A DNA stretch of 64,000 bases. It comes from Streptomyces sp. NBC_01381 (lineage in GTDB: Bacteria > Actinomycetota > Actinomycetes > Streptomycetales > Streptomycetaceae). Position numbers and translations under genes: made by a program. Below are positions 17,935 through 28,330 of this stretch, one piece after another (position 1 is the stretch's first letter; the number at the start of each line of letters is the position of its first letter). The notes beneath the pieces are model-generated. The model was given only the letters and a program-made list of their open reading frames with translations, was not told the origin of the DNA and did no database searches. The stretch lies in NCBI RefSeq assembly GCF_026340305.1, contig NZ_JAPEPI010000002.1, forward strand, positions 372,001 through 436,000. The letters are read 5' to 3'.

Positions 17935-18621
17935 TCATGACGTCACATGCGCGGGCGTGCGGTCCCAGTCATCCGGAAGGGGCGGAATGCCCCAGTCCGG
18001 ATCGGGCCGCCACTGCTGCCAGTTGTCCGAAAAAGGTGCACCCCACGCGCGGATCACCTCGATCGCGGCGAGCCCCGCGGCCCGCACTTCCTGCGCTTTT
18101 GCCTCCCCCATCAGTCCGGCGCGCTGGGCCTGTGCGAACTCATCCTCGTCGTGCCAGCTCCAACTGCGGTCCGGTCGCACAGAGATGTCCAGAAAATGAT
18201 CCTCGGAATCGATGCCTCCGGCCCAACGTGCGCGCGGCTCTTCGAGGTTCACGTACCAGTTCTTGAACTGCCATCCCGGATCCCAGAACAGCCACACCGA
18301 CCACGGCTCGGCCGGCCGCGCCAGTTTCAGCACGCCGGTGCCGAACCAGCGGTCCCTGCTCAGGGCGCGGGGCTTGGTGTACCGGGTGGCGAGCGGCTCG
18401 TGATGGACGGGCGACCCGTCGGCGAGCACCGGCTTCACACACTCCGTCCCCGGCGCCATCCACACGGCGAGCAGCTCGTCCGTGTCCTGTACGACGGTGA
18501 CGGGCCGGCAGATGTGCACCCGGTCCCCGGCGTTCTCCTTGTACCGCCACAACACGTGGGAGCCGGGGGCCCAGCGTGCGTCGTCGCTGCTCGTCGTTGG
18601 CGGCGTCATGTGCGCTGTCAT
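17935..18621 (-). CDS. DUF402 family protein (FomD/Ntdp-like)
   Basis: The 228-residue protein matches the DUF402 barrel family. Visible cues are SHVLWRY near the start, the aromatic-rich centre (WLFWDPGW, NWYVNLEEP) and the acidic cluster SEDHFLDI with WHDEDEF. Known members are nucleoside diphosphate/triphosphate hydrolases or FomD, which hydrolyses CMP conjugates. The metal-binding Asp and Glu residues appear to be present. ATG 18621 lies 6 bases after TAACAT on the minus strand, suggesting a leaderless transcript, and there is no ribosome-binding site. The substrate here is unknown. Confidence 0.85.
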   Translation of the reverse strand: MTAHMTPPTTSSDDARWAPGSHVLWRYKENAGDRVHICRPVTVVQDTDELLAVWMAPGTECVKPVLADGSPVHHEPLATRYTKPRALSRDRWFGTGVLKLARPAEPWSVWLFWDPGWQFKNWYVNLEEPRARWAGGIDSEDHFLDISVRPDRSWSWHDEDEFAQAQRAGLMGEAKAQEVRAAGLAAIEVIRAWGAPFSDNWQQWRPDPDWGIPPLPDDWDRTPAHVTS

Positions 18622-18627
18622 GCAGAG

Positions 18628-18633
18628 ATGTTA
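18628..18633 (-). promoter_or_regulatory. -10 element of a leaderless promoter
   Basis: TAACAT on the minus strand ends 6 bases before the ATG of the DUF402 gene. This spacing is the hallmark of leaderless transcription in actinobacteria. No Shine-Dalgarno sequence fits in the gap. Confidence 0.5.
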
Positions 18634-18687
18634 GTAGCCCGGCAGATCCGTCCGGCGGCGGCTCCCTGGGGGCGGGTCATCCGCGCC

Positions 18688-20088
18688 CTAGGGCCGGGTC
18701 ATCCGCAGCACGTCAAGGGCCGCGTCGAGCTGCTCCACCGTGAGATCTCCCCGCTCGACGTACCCGGAAGCCAGCACGACCTCCCGGATGGTCTTGCGCT
18801 CGGCCAGTGCCTTCTTCGCCACCTTCGCCGCCTCCTCGTATCCGATGTACTTGTTCAGCGGAGTGACGACGGAAGGCGAGGACTCGGCGTACTCGAGGGC
18901 CCGTTCACGGTTCGCCGTGATCCCGTCCACCGTCCGGTCGGCGAGCAGCCGCGACGCGTTGGCGAGCAGCCGCACGGACTCCAGGACGTTCTTGGCGATG
19001 ACCGGAAGCATCACGTTCAGCTCGAAGTTGCCCGCGGCCCCCGCCGCGGCGACCGTCGCGTCGTTCCCGGTGACCTGCGCGGCGACCATGAGCACCGCCT
19101 CCGGAATCACCGGATTCACCTTGCCCGGCATGATCGACGAACCGGGCTGCAGATCGGGCAGGTTGATCTCCGCGAGCCCCGTCCGGGGCCCGGATGCCAT
19201 CCACCGCAGGTCGTTGGAGATCTTCGTCAGGCCGACGCCGATCGTGCGCAACTGCCCACTGGTCTCGACGATTCCGTCCCGCGCCCCCTGCGCCTCGAAG
19301 TGGTCCCGCGCCTCGGTCAGCGGCAGCCCCGTGGCCCGCGCCACCTCCGCGATCACGGCCGCCGAGAACCCCGGCGGCGTGTTGATCCCGGTGCCCACCG
19401 CCGTTCCGCCCAGCGGCAGTTCGGCCAGCCGCGGCAGCGAAGAGCGCAGCCGCTCCACGCCGTACCGCACCTGCGCCGCGTAGCCGCCGAACTCCTGGCC
19501 GAGCGTCACCGGTGTCGCGTCCATGAGATGCGTACGCCCGGACTTCACGACGTCCGCGAACTCCTCGGCCTTGCGCTCCAGGGATGCGGCGAGGTGCTCG
19601 AGGGCGGGGATCAGATCGCCCGTCACGGCGCCCGTCGCCGCGATGTGGATGGAGGACGGGAAGACGTCGTTCGACGACTGCGAGGCGTTCACGTGGTCGT
19701 TGGGATGTACGTCGCGACCGAGCCGCTCCGTGGCGAGCGTGGCCAGCACCTCGTTGGTGTTCATGTTCGACGACGTGCCGGACCCCGTCTGGAAGACGTC
19801 CACCGGGAAGTGCTCGTCCCAGCGGCCTTCGGCGACCTCGCCCGCCGCGTCGGCGATCGCCTCCGCGATGTCCTTGTCGAGCACGCCGAGCTCCGCGTTG
19901 ACCTTCGCCGCGGCCGCCTTGATCTGCGCGAGAGCGGCGATGTGGGCGCGTTCGATGCGCTGCCCGGAGATGGGGAAGTTCTCCACCGCCCGCTGTGTCT
20001 GGGCCCGCCACTTGGCGTGCGCGGGGACCCGCACCTCGCCCATGGAGTCGTGTTCGATCCGGTACTCACCACTGGCGTCGCTGGTCAT
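18688..20088 (-). CDS. fumC: Class II fumarate hydratase
   Basis: The 466-residue enzyme of the aspartase/fumarase superfamily has the signature GSSIMPGKVNP, the N-terminal TGSGTSSNMNTNEV block and ASQSSNDVFPSS. It interconverts fumarate and malate in the TCA cycle without an iron-sulfur cluster, so it tolerates oxygen. A class I Fe-S fumarase is encoded 2.3 kb away at 22398-24089. The start is ATG 20088, and a divergent secreted-esterase gene begins 122 bases away. Confidence 0.97.
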   Translation of the reverse strand: MTSDASGEYRIEHDSMGEVRVPAHAKWRAQTQRAVENFPISGQRIERAHIAALAQIKAAAAKVNAELGVLDKDIAEAIADAAGEVAEGRWDEHFPVDVFQTGSGTSSNMNTNEVLATLATERLGRDVHPNDHVNASQSSNDVFPSSIHIAATGAVTGDLIPALEHLAASLERKAEEFADVVKSGRTHLMDATPVTLGQEFGGYAAQVRYGVERLRSSLPRLAELPLGGTAVGTGINTPPGFSAAVIAEVARATGLPLTEARDHFEAQGARDGIVETSGQLRTIGVGLTKISNDLRWMASGPRTGLAEINLPDLQPGSSIMPGKVNPVIPEAVLMVAAQVTGNDATVAAAGAAGNFELNVMLPVIAKNVLESVRLLANASRLLADRTVDGITANRERALEYAESSPSVVTPLNKYIGYEEAAKVAKKALAERKTIREVVLASGYVERGDLTVEQLDAALDVLRMTRP

Positions 20089-20210
20089 GCCTCGAACCTA
20101 CCTCTCCGTCAGAACCCGCTGAAAAGTTGAGCACTTGTCTTGTTCCAGGTATTCCCAAGCGCCCTACTGACCAGTAAAAACCGGGGGTAACACCAAACCG
20201 GGGAGGCGCG

Positions 20211-21761
20211 ATGAAGCGCACCAGAAGCAGCCGCCAGGGCAGGCTGAGATGTACTTTCGCGGCGGCCGTCGCGATGGCGGCGGTGTTCGGCACGGCGGCG
20301 CTGCCCGCCCAGGCGGCGGACGGCGACGGCGGGAGCCCGAAGGCGGCGCCCACCTCGACGCCGCTCCCGCCCGAGCTGGAGAAGATCCGGGCGGACGAGG
20401 CCACCAAGCTCTACGGCGACCCGGCCGAGCGCCCGCTGGCCGACCGCAAGACCGGGCTGATCTCGCTCGGCGACAGCGAGATCTCCGGGGAGGGTGTCGG
20501 GACGTACGAACCCGGTACCGACGGCCCCGACAACTGGTGCCACCGCTCCCCGGACGCCGCGATCCACCGCACCGGCATCCCGGCCGACGTGACCTACAAC
20601 GTCGCCTGCTCGGGAGCGAGCACCGTCAACATCAAGATCGGCGGCCAGAAGCAGTACGCCGACGAGCTGGTGCAGAGCGACAACCTCGCCATCAAGGCCC
20701 GGAACACCAAGATCAAGACGATCCTGCTCGTCATCGGCGCCAACGACGACCTCGAGTTCTCGCCGGTGATGACGGACTGCGTCACCCGCTATCTGCTCAG
20801 CCAGGGAGCCTGCGCCGGCAAGTACAACGGCGGCTGGCAGGCCCGGGTCGACGCCCTCGTGCCCAAGGTCGAGCAGTCCATCCGCGACCTGAAGACCGTG
20901 ATGAAGGACGCGGGCTACCAGGAGGGCGACTACAAGCTCGTGGCCATGGGCTACCCGAGCCCGATCGGCCCGGACTTCCGCGACAACCCCAACTTCCCCG
21001 GCAAGCTGGCCTGCGGCGGTCTCGGCTACGACTCCGACACCGAGTGGGGCCGCAACTACGCGGTGCCGGCCTTCGAGACCGGCATGCGCAAGGCCGCGAA
21101 GAACGCCGGCGCGACCTACCTCGACAACTCCCGGCTCTTCCACGGCCATGAGGTCTGCATGGAGGACACCTGGGCGCGCGGGCTCTACATCGACCTCTCC
21201 AACCCCTTCCCGCCGGACTCCAATTCGGTACGGCAGTCCTTCCACCCCAACGCACGGGGCCACGCGGCCTTCGCGTCCTGCCTCACCCAGATCCACGACT
21301 CCGGGCAGCGTGAGGCCAGTTGCGCCGACCCGGCGAGCACGGGCAGCCCCAAGCTGTACCCGGGCGGATGGGACGACGCGTACAAACCCCTGAAGAACCA
21401 GGGCACGGGGACCTGCGTGGACGTCGACGCGTCGAGCAGCCGCAACGGCACCAAGGTCCAGGGCTGGGACTGCACGGGCAACCGCAATCAGACCTGGTGG
21501 TACGACGGCGGCCCCGGTGGTCAGCAGTCACTGCACACCGGTCTGACCCAGGACCGCTGCATCGACGTACCGGGAACGGCGAAGGAGGGCACCGCCGTCA
21601 CGCTGTGGAACTGCCACGGCGGCGCCAACCAGAAGTTCGTGCGCGAGGCGGGGACCCTGCGTCCCGCGTCGGACACCGGGCTCTGCCTGGGGCTCGCATC
21701 GCCCAAGGAGCCGCTGAAGCTCCAGAAGTGCGACGGGTCGCCGAACCAGAAGTTCGCGTAA
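20211..21761 (+). CDS. Secreted SGNH/GDSL-type hydrolase with ricin-B lectin domain
   Basis: The 516-residue secreted protein has a signal peptide (about 1-35, ending AQAAD). Its SGNH hydrolase domain (about 80-370) has nucleophile block LGDSEISGEG, block III VIGANDD and catalytic His block SFHPNARGHAAF. The C-terminal ricin-type beta-trefoil (about 390-516) has QTW, CIDVPG and QKF repeats and probably binds carbohydrate. GGGGAGG lies just before ATG 20211. The likely role is esterase or deacylase action on a polysaccharide or lipid substrate outside the cell. The gene stands alone. Confidence 0.92.
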   Translation: MKRTRSSRQGRLRCTFAAAVAMAAVFGTAALPAQAADGDGGSPKAAPTSTPLPPELEKIRADEATKLYGDPAERPLADRKTGLISLGDSEISGEGVGTYEPGTDGPDNWCHRSPDAAIHRTGIPADVTYNVACSGASTVNIKIGGQKQYADELVQSDNLAIKARNTKIKTILLVIGANDDLEFSPVMTDCVTRYLLSQGACAGKYNGGWQARVDALVPKVEQSIRDLKTVMKDAGYQEGDYKLVAMGYPSPIGPDFRDNPNFPGKLACGGLGYDSDTEWGRNYAVPAFETGMRKAAKNAGATYLDNSRLFHGHEVCMEDTWARGLYIDLSNPFPPDSNSVRQSFHPNARGHAAFASCLTQIHDSGQREASCADPASTGSPKLYPGGWDDAYKPLKNQGTGTCVDVDASSSRNGTKVQGWDCTGNRNQTWWYDGGPGGQQSLHTGLTQDRCIDVPGTAKEGTAVTLWNCHGGANQKFVREAGTLRPASDTGLCLGLASPKEPLKLQKCDGSPNQKFA

Positions 21762-21880
21762 GCCCCCGTTCGCCCCGGGCCTCCTCCGCCACCGCCCTCC
21801 AGGAGGCGGCCCCGGGGCGAACGTCGGAGAATGAGGAAGGGAATGAGGGGGGAGACCCACCACCTCACAGGAGGCGGCAC

Positions 21881-22369
21881 ATGCTTCCCCACCTCAGGAC
21901 CCTCGGCGCGCTCGGCGTCTGCCTGGCCGCGTCCGTCGCCCTCACCGCCTCTTCCCCCGCGTTCGCCGCGCCCACCCGGGACGACGAGACGTTCACGCTC
22001 TATGCCAAGGAAGTCGCGAGCGAGGACGACGAGGGCGAGAGCGAGCAGGCACCCGAAATCGGGGACAGCTTCGCCTTCGCCGACGACCTGTATGACAGCA
22101 AGGGCGGTGGCAAGGTCGGCAGGGACGGCGTGACGTGCACCGTGGTGCGCGTCGCCGACCCCGGCGACCTGCTGTGCGTGGGCACCTTCGTGCTCGAAGG
22201 CGGCCACATCGCCGGGCAGGCCGTACTGCCGCTCGACCAATCGGAGCAACAGCCCACGTTCGACATCGCGATCACCGGCGGAACCGGCGACTACGAAGAG
22301 GTACGCGGCTACATCCACTCCACCGATGACGGGGACTACCAGAAGCTGGAGTTCCACGTCCGCGACTGA
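21881..22369 (+). CDS. Small secreted protein, allene-oxide-cyclase/dirigent-like barrel
   Basis: The 162-residue product starts at ATG 21881 behind AGGAGG. A signal peptide ends in AFAAP near residue 27. The mature part has DSFAFADDLYD, two Cys in a beta-rich core and ITGGTGDYEEVRGY, which is typical of the allene-oxide-cyclase-like / dirigent-like barrel family found in streptomycetes. No enzymatic role is established for bacterial members. The longer open frame reaching back to 21320 is a shadow of the upstream esterase gene. Confidence 0.8.
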   Translation: MLPHLRTLGALGVCLAASVALTASSPAFAAPTRDDETFTLYAKEVASEDDEGESEQAPEIGDSFAFADDLYDSKGGGKVGRDGVTCTVVRVADPGDLLCVGTFVLEGGHIAGQAVLPLDQSEQQPTFDIAITGGTGDYEEVRGYIHSTDDGDYQKLEFHVRD

Positions 22370-22397
22370 ACGGCCCTGACGGGGTGCTGCCGCCGGG

Positions 22398-24089
<1,692 letters not shown>

Positions 24090-24234
24090 TACGGCCATTC
24101 CTCACTCGGCAGACAGCGGCGCGGCCTCCATTGGCGACGCGCCAACCAGCGTAGAACGCCACAGGACGGCCGGGTCTGTGAGGTAAGGCTCAGTACCGCG
24201 GTTCGAGGGGTAGTCGCGATCTATCGCGTTTGGG

Positions 24235-24240
24235 TACGCT
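24235..24240 (+). promoter_or_regulatory. -10 element of a leaderless promoter
   Basis: TACGCT ends 7 bases before GTG 24248 and there is no Shine-Dalgarno sequence in between. This supports GTG 24248 as both transcription and translation start of the DUF1707 gene. Confidence 0.5.
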
Positions 24241-24247
24241 GACTGGT

Positions 24248-24928
24248 GTGGACCTAGAGAAGCGCCCTCAGCAGCCATCGCCGGAACCGCGGCCCGCAGC
24301 CCTGCGCGCCTCCGACGCGGACCGGGACCGCACGGCGGACATCCTCCGCGAGGCCCTGGCCGAGGGCCGGCTGACGGCCGAGGAGCACGGCGAGCGCATC
24401 GACGGCGTCTACCGCGCGAAGACGGTGGAGGAGCTGGCGCCCCTGGTCAGCGACCTGCCCGCGGCCGGCGGTGCCGGGTATGCGACGGCGGCTCCCGAGC
24501 CGGCCCCCTCCCGGCCGTCGGACGGCATGGTGCCCCCGGTCGCCGACGAGAACCTGGTCGCGGTCTTCAGCAGCTCGGTGCGCAAGGGCCGCTGGCGGGT
24601 CGGCCGCCGCACCCATGCGTACGCGATCTTCGGCAGCGTGGAGATCGACCTCAGCGAGGCGATCTTCGAGCAGCGGCAGGTCGTCATCAAGGCGGTCTCC
24701 GTCTTCGGCAGCGTCGAGATCCGCGTCCCGGAGAACATCTCGCTGCGGGGCAGCGGCACGGGCGTGCTCGGCAGTTTCGAGGTGGAGACGCTCGACTCGG
24801 CCGAGCGCGACGCCCCGGTCGTCTTCGTCGACGGCTTCGCGGTCCTCGGCAGCATCGAGGCCCGGCCCAGGCGCGGCAAGCTGGTGCGCGATCTGCACAA
24901 GCAGCTGCGCAAGCACTTGGGTCACTGA
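24248..24928 (+). CDS. DUF1707 and LiaF-like domain protein
   Basis: The 226-residue protein has an N-terminal DUF1707 domain (about 10-70, LRASDADRDRTADIL ... RLTAEEHGERID) and a C-terminal LiaF/DUF2154-like beta region with repeated FGSVEI / FGSVEIRVP / LGSFEVETL turns. It has no obvious membrane helix. LiaF-like domains act in cell-envelope stress signalling in Firmicutes; in actinobacteria these proteins are uncharacterised. A TTG start six codons upstream is possible but would lie in the apparent -10 region. Confidence 0.85.
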   Translation: MDLEKRPQQPSPEPRPAALRASDADRDRTADILREALAEGRLTAEEHGERIDGVYRAKTVEELAPLVSDLPAAGGAGYATAAPEPAPSRPSDGMVPPVADENLVAVFSSSVRKGRWRVGRRTHAYAIFGSVEIDLSEAIFEQRQVVIKAVSVFGSVEIRVPENISLRGSGTGVLGSFEVETLDSAERDAPVVFVDGFAVLGSIEARPRRGKLVRDLHKQLRKHLGH

Positions 24929-25044
24929 CGGCCCCGAGGGGCGGCGGCGGGCGTACATCGGAACTCAGTGCATAGGCGCATGCACAGCGGGTAGAGCTTG
25001 CTGCATCGTCTCTCGCTCGCGAAGCCGTCGTCAGGAGTAGACCC

Positions 25045-25422
25045 GTGCTGCAGCCGTCGCATCAGTCCCTGCAGGTCGCCGCCGTTCCCGGCCAGCGGGT
25101 GCCAGTGCGCGATCGGAATCAGGACTCCCCATGGCACACCGAAGCGGTGTGCAGGCGAGACGAGGCGGGGCTGTTCTTCGCCCCGTCCAAGGAGCCGACC
25201 GCCTCCCGCCTCTCCCGCGAGGAAGCCGCCAAGCGTGTCTGCGGCGGCTGTCCCGTGATGGTGGAGTGCCGGGAGCACGCCCTGCTCCAGCCCGAGCCGT
25301 ACGGCGTCTGGGGCGGCCTCACGGCCGCCGAGCGCCGCGTGGTGCTCGCCAGGCGCCGCAGGCGCGACCTGGAGCTCAAGAAGGCGGCACACACCGCAGG
25401 CCCGATCGCCGCCGCCGGATAA
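25045..25422 (+). CDS. wblI: WhiB-like iron-sulfur transcription factor, possibly WblI
   Basis: The 125-residue protein has four conserved cysteines, C36, C66, C69 and C75, that ligate a [4Fe-4S] cluster. The turn GVWGGLTAAERR and a basic C-terminal tail (ARRRRRD) for DNA contact follow. This is the full WhiB-like layout. GTG 25045 is preceded by AGGAG at 8 bases. The symbol rests on my memory that the WhiB paralogue beside glpX in S. coelicolor is WblI, so treat it as likely rather than proven. A strong hairpin follows. Confidence 0.88.
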   Translation: MLQPSHQSLQVAAVPGQRVPVRDRNQDSPWHTEAVCRRDEAGLFFAPSKEPTASRLSREEAAKRVCGGCPVMVECREHALLQPEPYGVWGGLTAAERRVVLARRRRRDLELKKAAHTAGPIAAAG

Positions 25423-25428
25423 CAGTCG

Positions 25429-25476
25429 GTACGTCGAAGGGGGCGTCCCCCGCACGGGGCGCCCCCTTCGACGTAC
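25429..25476. terminator. Bidirectional terminator between whiB-like gene and glpX
   Basis: Arms GTACGTCGAAGGGGGCG (25429-25445) and CGCCCCCTTCGACGTAC (25460-25476) are perfect complements. They lie between two convergent genes. Confidence 0.9.
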
Positions 25477-25518
25477 GCAACTGGCGCTCTGCAGAGCCCG
25501 CTTGCTACGTGCTGTCTG

Positions 25519-26550
25519 CTACTTCGCGCGGTCGAAGTCGATGGCGCTGTACGCGCGCAGCTTCGAGAGCCGGTGGTCGGACTCGATCTTGCGGATCGTG
25601 CCCGACTTGGAGCGCATGACCAGCGACGAGGTCGACGCGGTCTCCGCGCCGTACCGCACGCCCTGGAGCAGCTCGCCGTCGGTGATGCCCGTCGCGACGA
25701 AGAAGACGTTGTCCCCGCGGACCAGATCGGTCGTGGAGAGCGTGCGGTCCAGGTCGTGGCCCGCGTCGATCGCGCGCTGCCGCTCCGCGTCGTCCTTCGG
25801 CCACAGCTTGCCCTGGATCACACCGCCGAGGCACTTGATCGCGCAGGCCGAGATGATGCCTTCCGGGGTGCCGCCGATGCCCATGAGCATGTCGACGCCG
25901 GTGCCTTCGCGCACGGCCATGATCGAGCCCGCGACGTCGCCGTCCGAGATGAACTTGATGCGCGCGCCGGTCTCGCGGATCTCCTTGACGATGCCCTCGT
26001 GGCGGGGGCGGTCGAGGATCATGACCGTGACGTCCTCGGGCGCGGAGTTCTTCGCCTTGGCGACGCGCCGGATGTTGACGGACGCCGGGGCGTTGATGTC
26101 CACGTAGTCGGCGGCCTCCGGGCCCGTGACCAGCTTGTCCATGTAGAAGACCGCGGACGGGTCGAACATGGCGCCGCGGTCGGCGGCGGCGAGCACGGCG
26201 ATGGCGTTCGGCATGCCCTTCGCGCACAGGGTCGTGCCGTCGATCGGGTCGACGGCGATGTCGACCTCGGCGCCGGTGCCGTCACCGATGTGCTCTCCGT
26301 TGAAGAGCATCGGGGCCTCGTCCTTCTCGCCCTCCCCGATGACGACGACGCCGTTCATCGAGACGGTGTGGACGAGGGTCCGCATGGCCCTGACGGCGGC
26401 CCCGTCGGCGCCGTTCTTGTCGCCGCGGCCGACCCAGCGGCCCGCGGCCATGGCGGCGGCCTCGGTGACCCGGACGAGTTCCAGGGCGAGGTTGCGGTCG
26501 GGGGCCTCGGGGGAGACTTCGAGCTCGGACGGGAGATGATGCTCGGTCAT
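25519..26550 (-). CDS. glpX: Class II fructose-1,6-bisphosphatase GlpX
   Basis: The 343-residue protein has the class II FBPase motifs GEGEKDEAPML, VDPIDGTTL and GGTPEGI and the metal-binding acidic residues around them. It converts fructose-1,6-bisphosphate to fructose-6-phosphate in gluconeogenesis. I placed the start at ATG 26550 (MTEHHLPS). The open frame runs on to 26973, but that part overlaps the divergent next gene and lacks family similarity. Confidence 0.95.
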   Translation of the reverse strand: MTEHHLPSELEVSPEAPDRNLALELVRVTEAAAMAAGRWVGRGDKNGADGAAVRAMRTLVHTVSMNGVVVIGEGEKDEAPMLFNGEHIGDGTGAEVDIAVDPIDGTTLCAKGMPNAIAVLAAADRGAMFDPSAVFYMDKLVTGPEAADYVDINAPASVNIRRVAKAKNSAPEDVTVMILDRPRHEGIVKEIRETGARIKFISDGDVAGSIMAVREGTGVDMLMGIGGTPEGIISACAIKCLGGVIQGKLWPKDDAERQRAIDAGHDLDRTLSTTDLVRGDNVFFVATGITDGELLQGVRYGAETASTSSLVMRSKSGTIRKIESDHRLSKLRAYSAIDFDRAK

Positions 26551-26715
26551 CGGAGCGCACCTTTCTGCTGATACGACGACGGCCGGATGAGGGTTTGTGA
26601 ATGACTCTATCCGCAGGCCGACAAAATGAGCAGAGGGCCCCACGCATGAGCGGACCGGACGCGGGTGCCCAGGGCGGGCGCAAGGGGTCCGCGGGGACCT
26701 GCGACGATGGGGCAC

Positions 26716-27234
26716 GTGGCTGGAAGACAAGGCAAGCAGACCGTGCGGAACATGCTGTGGTCGATGGTGGTGATCTGCCTCGTCGCGGGCGTCATCTACA
26801 TCTTCATCCCGCACGACGAGTCCAAGACCCCCGTCAAGCGCGTGGACTACCGCGTGGAGCTGCTGACCGCCCGCAGGGCCGCGGCGTATCCGGTGGCCGC
26901 GCCCGAGGGTCTGGCCAAGGCGTGGAAGCCGACGTCGGTCCGTTTCGACGGCGCCAAGCACGACAGCTGGCACCTGGGCTTTCTGGACCCGGACGGCGAG
27001 TACGTCGCGGTCAAGCAGTCCACGGGCAAGCCGTCCGAGTTCATCGACGAGGCCACCCAGCGCGCGGTGAAGACGAAGACCACCGAGGAGATCGGCGGCC
27101 GGACCTGGCAGCGCTACGAGGGCAAGACGTACGACGCCCTGGTGAGCCAGGACAAGGGCGCGACGACGGTGGTCGCGGGCACAGCGTCGTTCGGTCAGCT
27201 GACGGAGATGGCGCAGGCGCTGAAGACGTCCTGA
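26716..27234 (+). CDS. DUF4245 membrane-anchored protein
   Basis: The 172-residue protein has a short basic N-terminus, one helix (about 12-30, LWSMVVICLVAGVIYIFIP) and an extracytoplasmic domain with VDYRVEL, ARRAAAYPVAAPEGL and WHLGFLDPDGEY, matching DUF4245. Function is unknown. GTG 26716 is favoured because homologues that I recall start at the MAG-like residue; ATG 26707 three codons upstream is the alternative. It is divergent from glpX and followed by a strong terminator. Confidence 0.85.
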   Translation: MAGRQGKQTVRNMLWSMVVICLVAGVIYIFIPHDESKTPVKRVDYRVELLTARRAAAYPVAAPEGLAKAWKPTSVRFDGAKHDSWHLGFLDPDGEYVAVKQSTGKPSEFIDEATQRAVKTKTTEEIGGRTWQRYEGKTYDALVSQDKGATTVVAGTASFGQLTEMAQALKTS

Positions 27235-27256
27235 GGACGCGCACGGACGCGTACGG

Positions 27257-27300
27257 CAATGCGAAGGGCCCCCGGCAGCTGCCGGGGGCCCTTCGCATTG
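27257..27300. terminator. Strong bidirectional terminator
   Basis: A perfect long palindrome, CAATGCGAAGGGCCCCCGGC with its complement, spans 44 bases between the DUF4245 gene and the convergent nitroreductase gene. Confidence 0.93.
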
Positions 27301-27317
27301 ATGGTCGGGGGTGCGAC

Positions 27318-27908
27318 TCAGACGGTCGTGATGACCTGGTCGATCTCCAGGCGCGGGGAGCGCGGGAACCAGGCGTCGTCGCCCGGCTTGCCGATGTTGA
27401 TGACCATCACCGGGGTGTGGTCGTCGTCCAGGAACTCCTTCTGGACGCCGGCGAAGTCGAAGCCGGTCATCGGGCCCGCGGCCAGGCCGGCGGCGCGCAC
27501 GCCGATGATGAAGTAGGCGGCCTGGAGGGCGGCGTTGAGGTGCGCGGCACCCTCACGGACCGGGCGCTCGGTGAAGAAGATGTCCGCGGCCTGCGGGAAG
27601 TGCGGGAGCAGGGCCGGCAGCTCCTCGTGGAACTCGTTGTCCGCGGAGAGGATCGCGACGAGCGGGGCGCTCGCGGTCTTCGGCTGGTTGCCCTCGGCCA
27701 TGTGCTTGACCAGGCGCTCGCGGGCCTCGGGGGAGCGGACGAGCGTGATGCGCAGCGAGGAGAGGTTGAAGGCGGTCGGGCCGAACTTGACCAGGTCGTA
27801 GATCGCCTGAACCTGCTCCTCGGTGACCGGCTCGTCGGTGAAGGTGTTCGCGGTGCGGGCCTCGCGGAAGAGCAGGTCCTGGGCGGCGGGGTCAAGGGCG
27901 AGAGACAT
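27318..27908 (-). CDS. Nitroreductase family protein (RutE/HadB-like)
   Basis: The 196-residue protein fits the RutE-like branch of the FMN-dependent nitroreductase family, which includes malonic semialdehyde reductase. Cues are TANTFTDEPV near the N-terminus, FGPTAFNLSSLRI, MTGFDF and VINIGKPG. It is expected to be a homodimeric, NAD(P)H-dependent flavoenzyme. No rut genes are present nearby, so a role in pyrimidine degradation is not supported by context. Confidence 0.88.
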   Translation of the reverse strand: MSLALDPAAQDLLFREARTANTFTDEPVTEEQVQAIYDLVKFGPTAFNLSSLRITLVRSPEARERLVKHMAEGNQPKTASAPLVAILSADNEFHEELPALLPHFPQAADIFFTERPVREGAAHLNAALQAAYFIIGVRAAGLAAGPMTGFDFAGVQKEFLDDDHTPVMVINIGKPGDDAWFPRSPRLEIDQVITTV

Positions 27909-28063
27909 GGATCAACCTTCTCGGTGCGTGCGTGGATCAGCTTGCTCGACCGAAGGTACGCCGCTGCGGTTTAAGATTCAACAAAAACTGGAGCATGGTG
28001 ATCCGCTTCACATCTTTCCGTACGGGGGCGGGCGGGGAGATTCCGCCCCGCCCGAACCCGCGC

Positions 28064-28321
28064 TCAGCCCTGGTCGTCGCCCTCGGCGTCCCCGTCGCCC
28101 TCGGGCCCGGCCAAGGCGGCGTCCAGCCTGGCCCGCGCCCCGTCCAGCCACCGCCGGCACACCTTGGACAGCTCCTCGCCCCGCTCCCACAGGGCGAGCG
28201 ACTCCTCCAGGGTCGTGCCGCCCGCCTCCAGGCGGCGTACGACCTCGATGAGCTCGTCCCGCGCCTGCTCGTAGCCGAGCGCGTCCGCCGCGCCGGTGGC
28301 CTCGTCCGTCTTGCTGGTCAT
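28064..28321 (-). CDS. xseB: Exodeoxyribonuclease VII small subunit
   Basis: The 85-residue protein has the XseB core YEQARDELIEVVRRLEAGG ending in the family motif TLEESLALWERGEEL, plus an acidic C-terminal tail. It binds the C-terminal region of XseA to form exonuclease VII, which degrades single-stranded DNA in both directions. It starts 9 bases after the xseA stop and is co-transcribed with it. Confidence 0.95.
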   Translation of the reverse strand: MTSKTDEATGAADALGYEQARDELIEVVRRLEAGGTTLEESLALWERGEELSKVCRRWLDGARARLDAALAGPEGDGDAEGDDQG

Positions 28322-28330
28322 GCGCCCACC

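Noticed and set aside
20109..21296. A 395-codon minus-strand frame opposite the esterase gene
   Set aside because: The plus strand has a clear signal peptide, SGNH motifs and lectin repeats; the minus frame has none.
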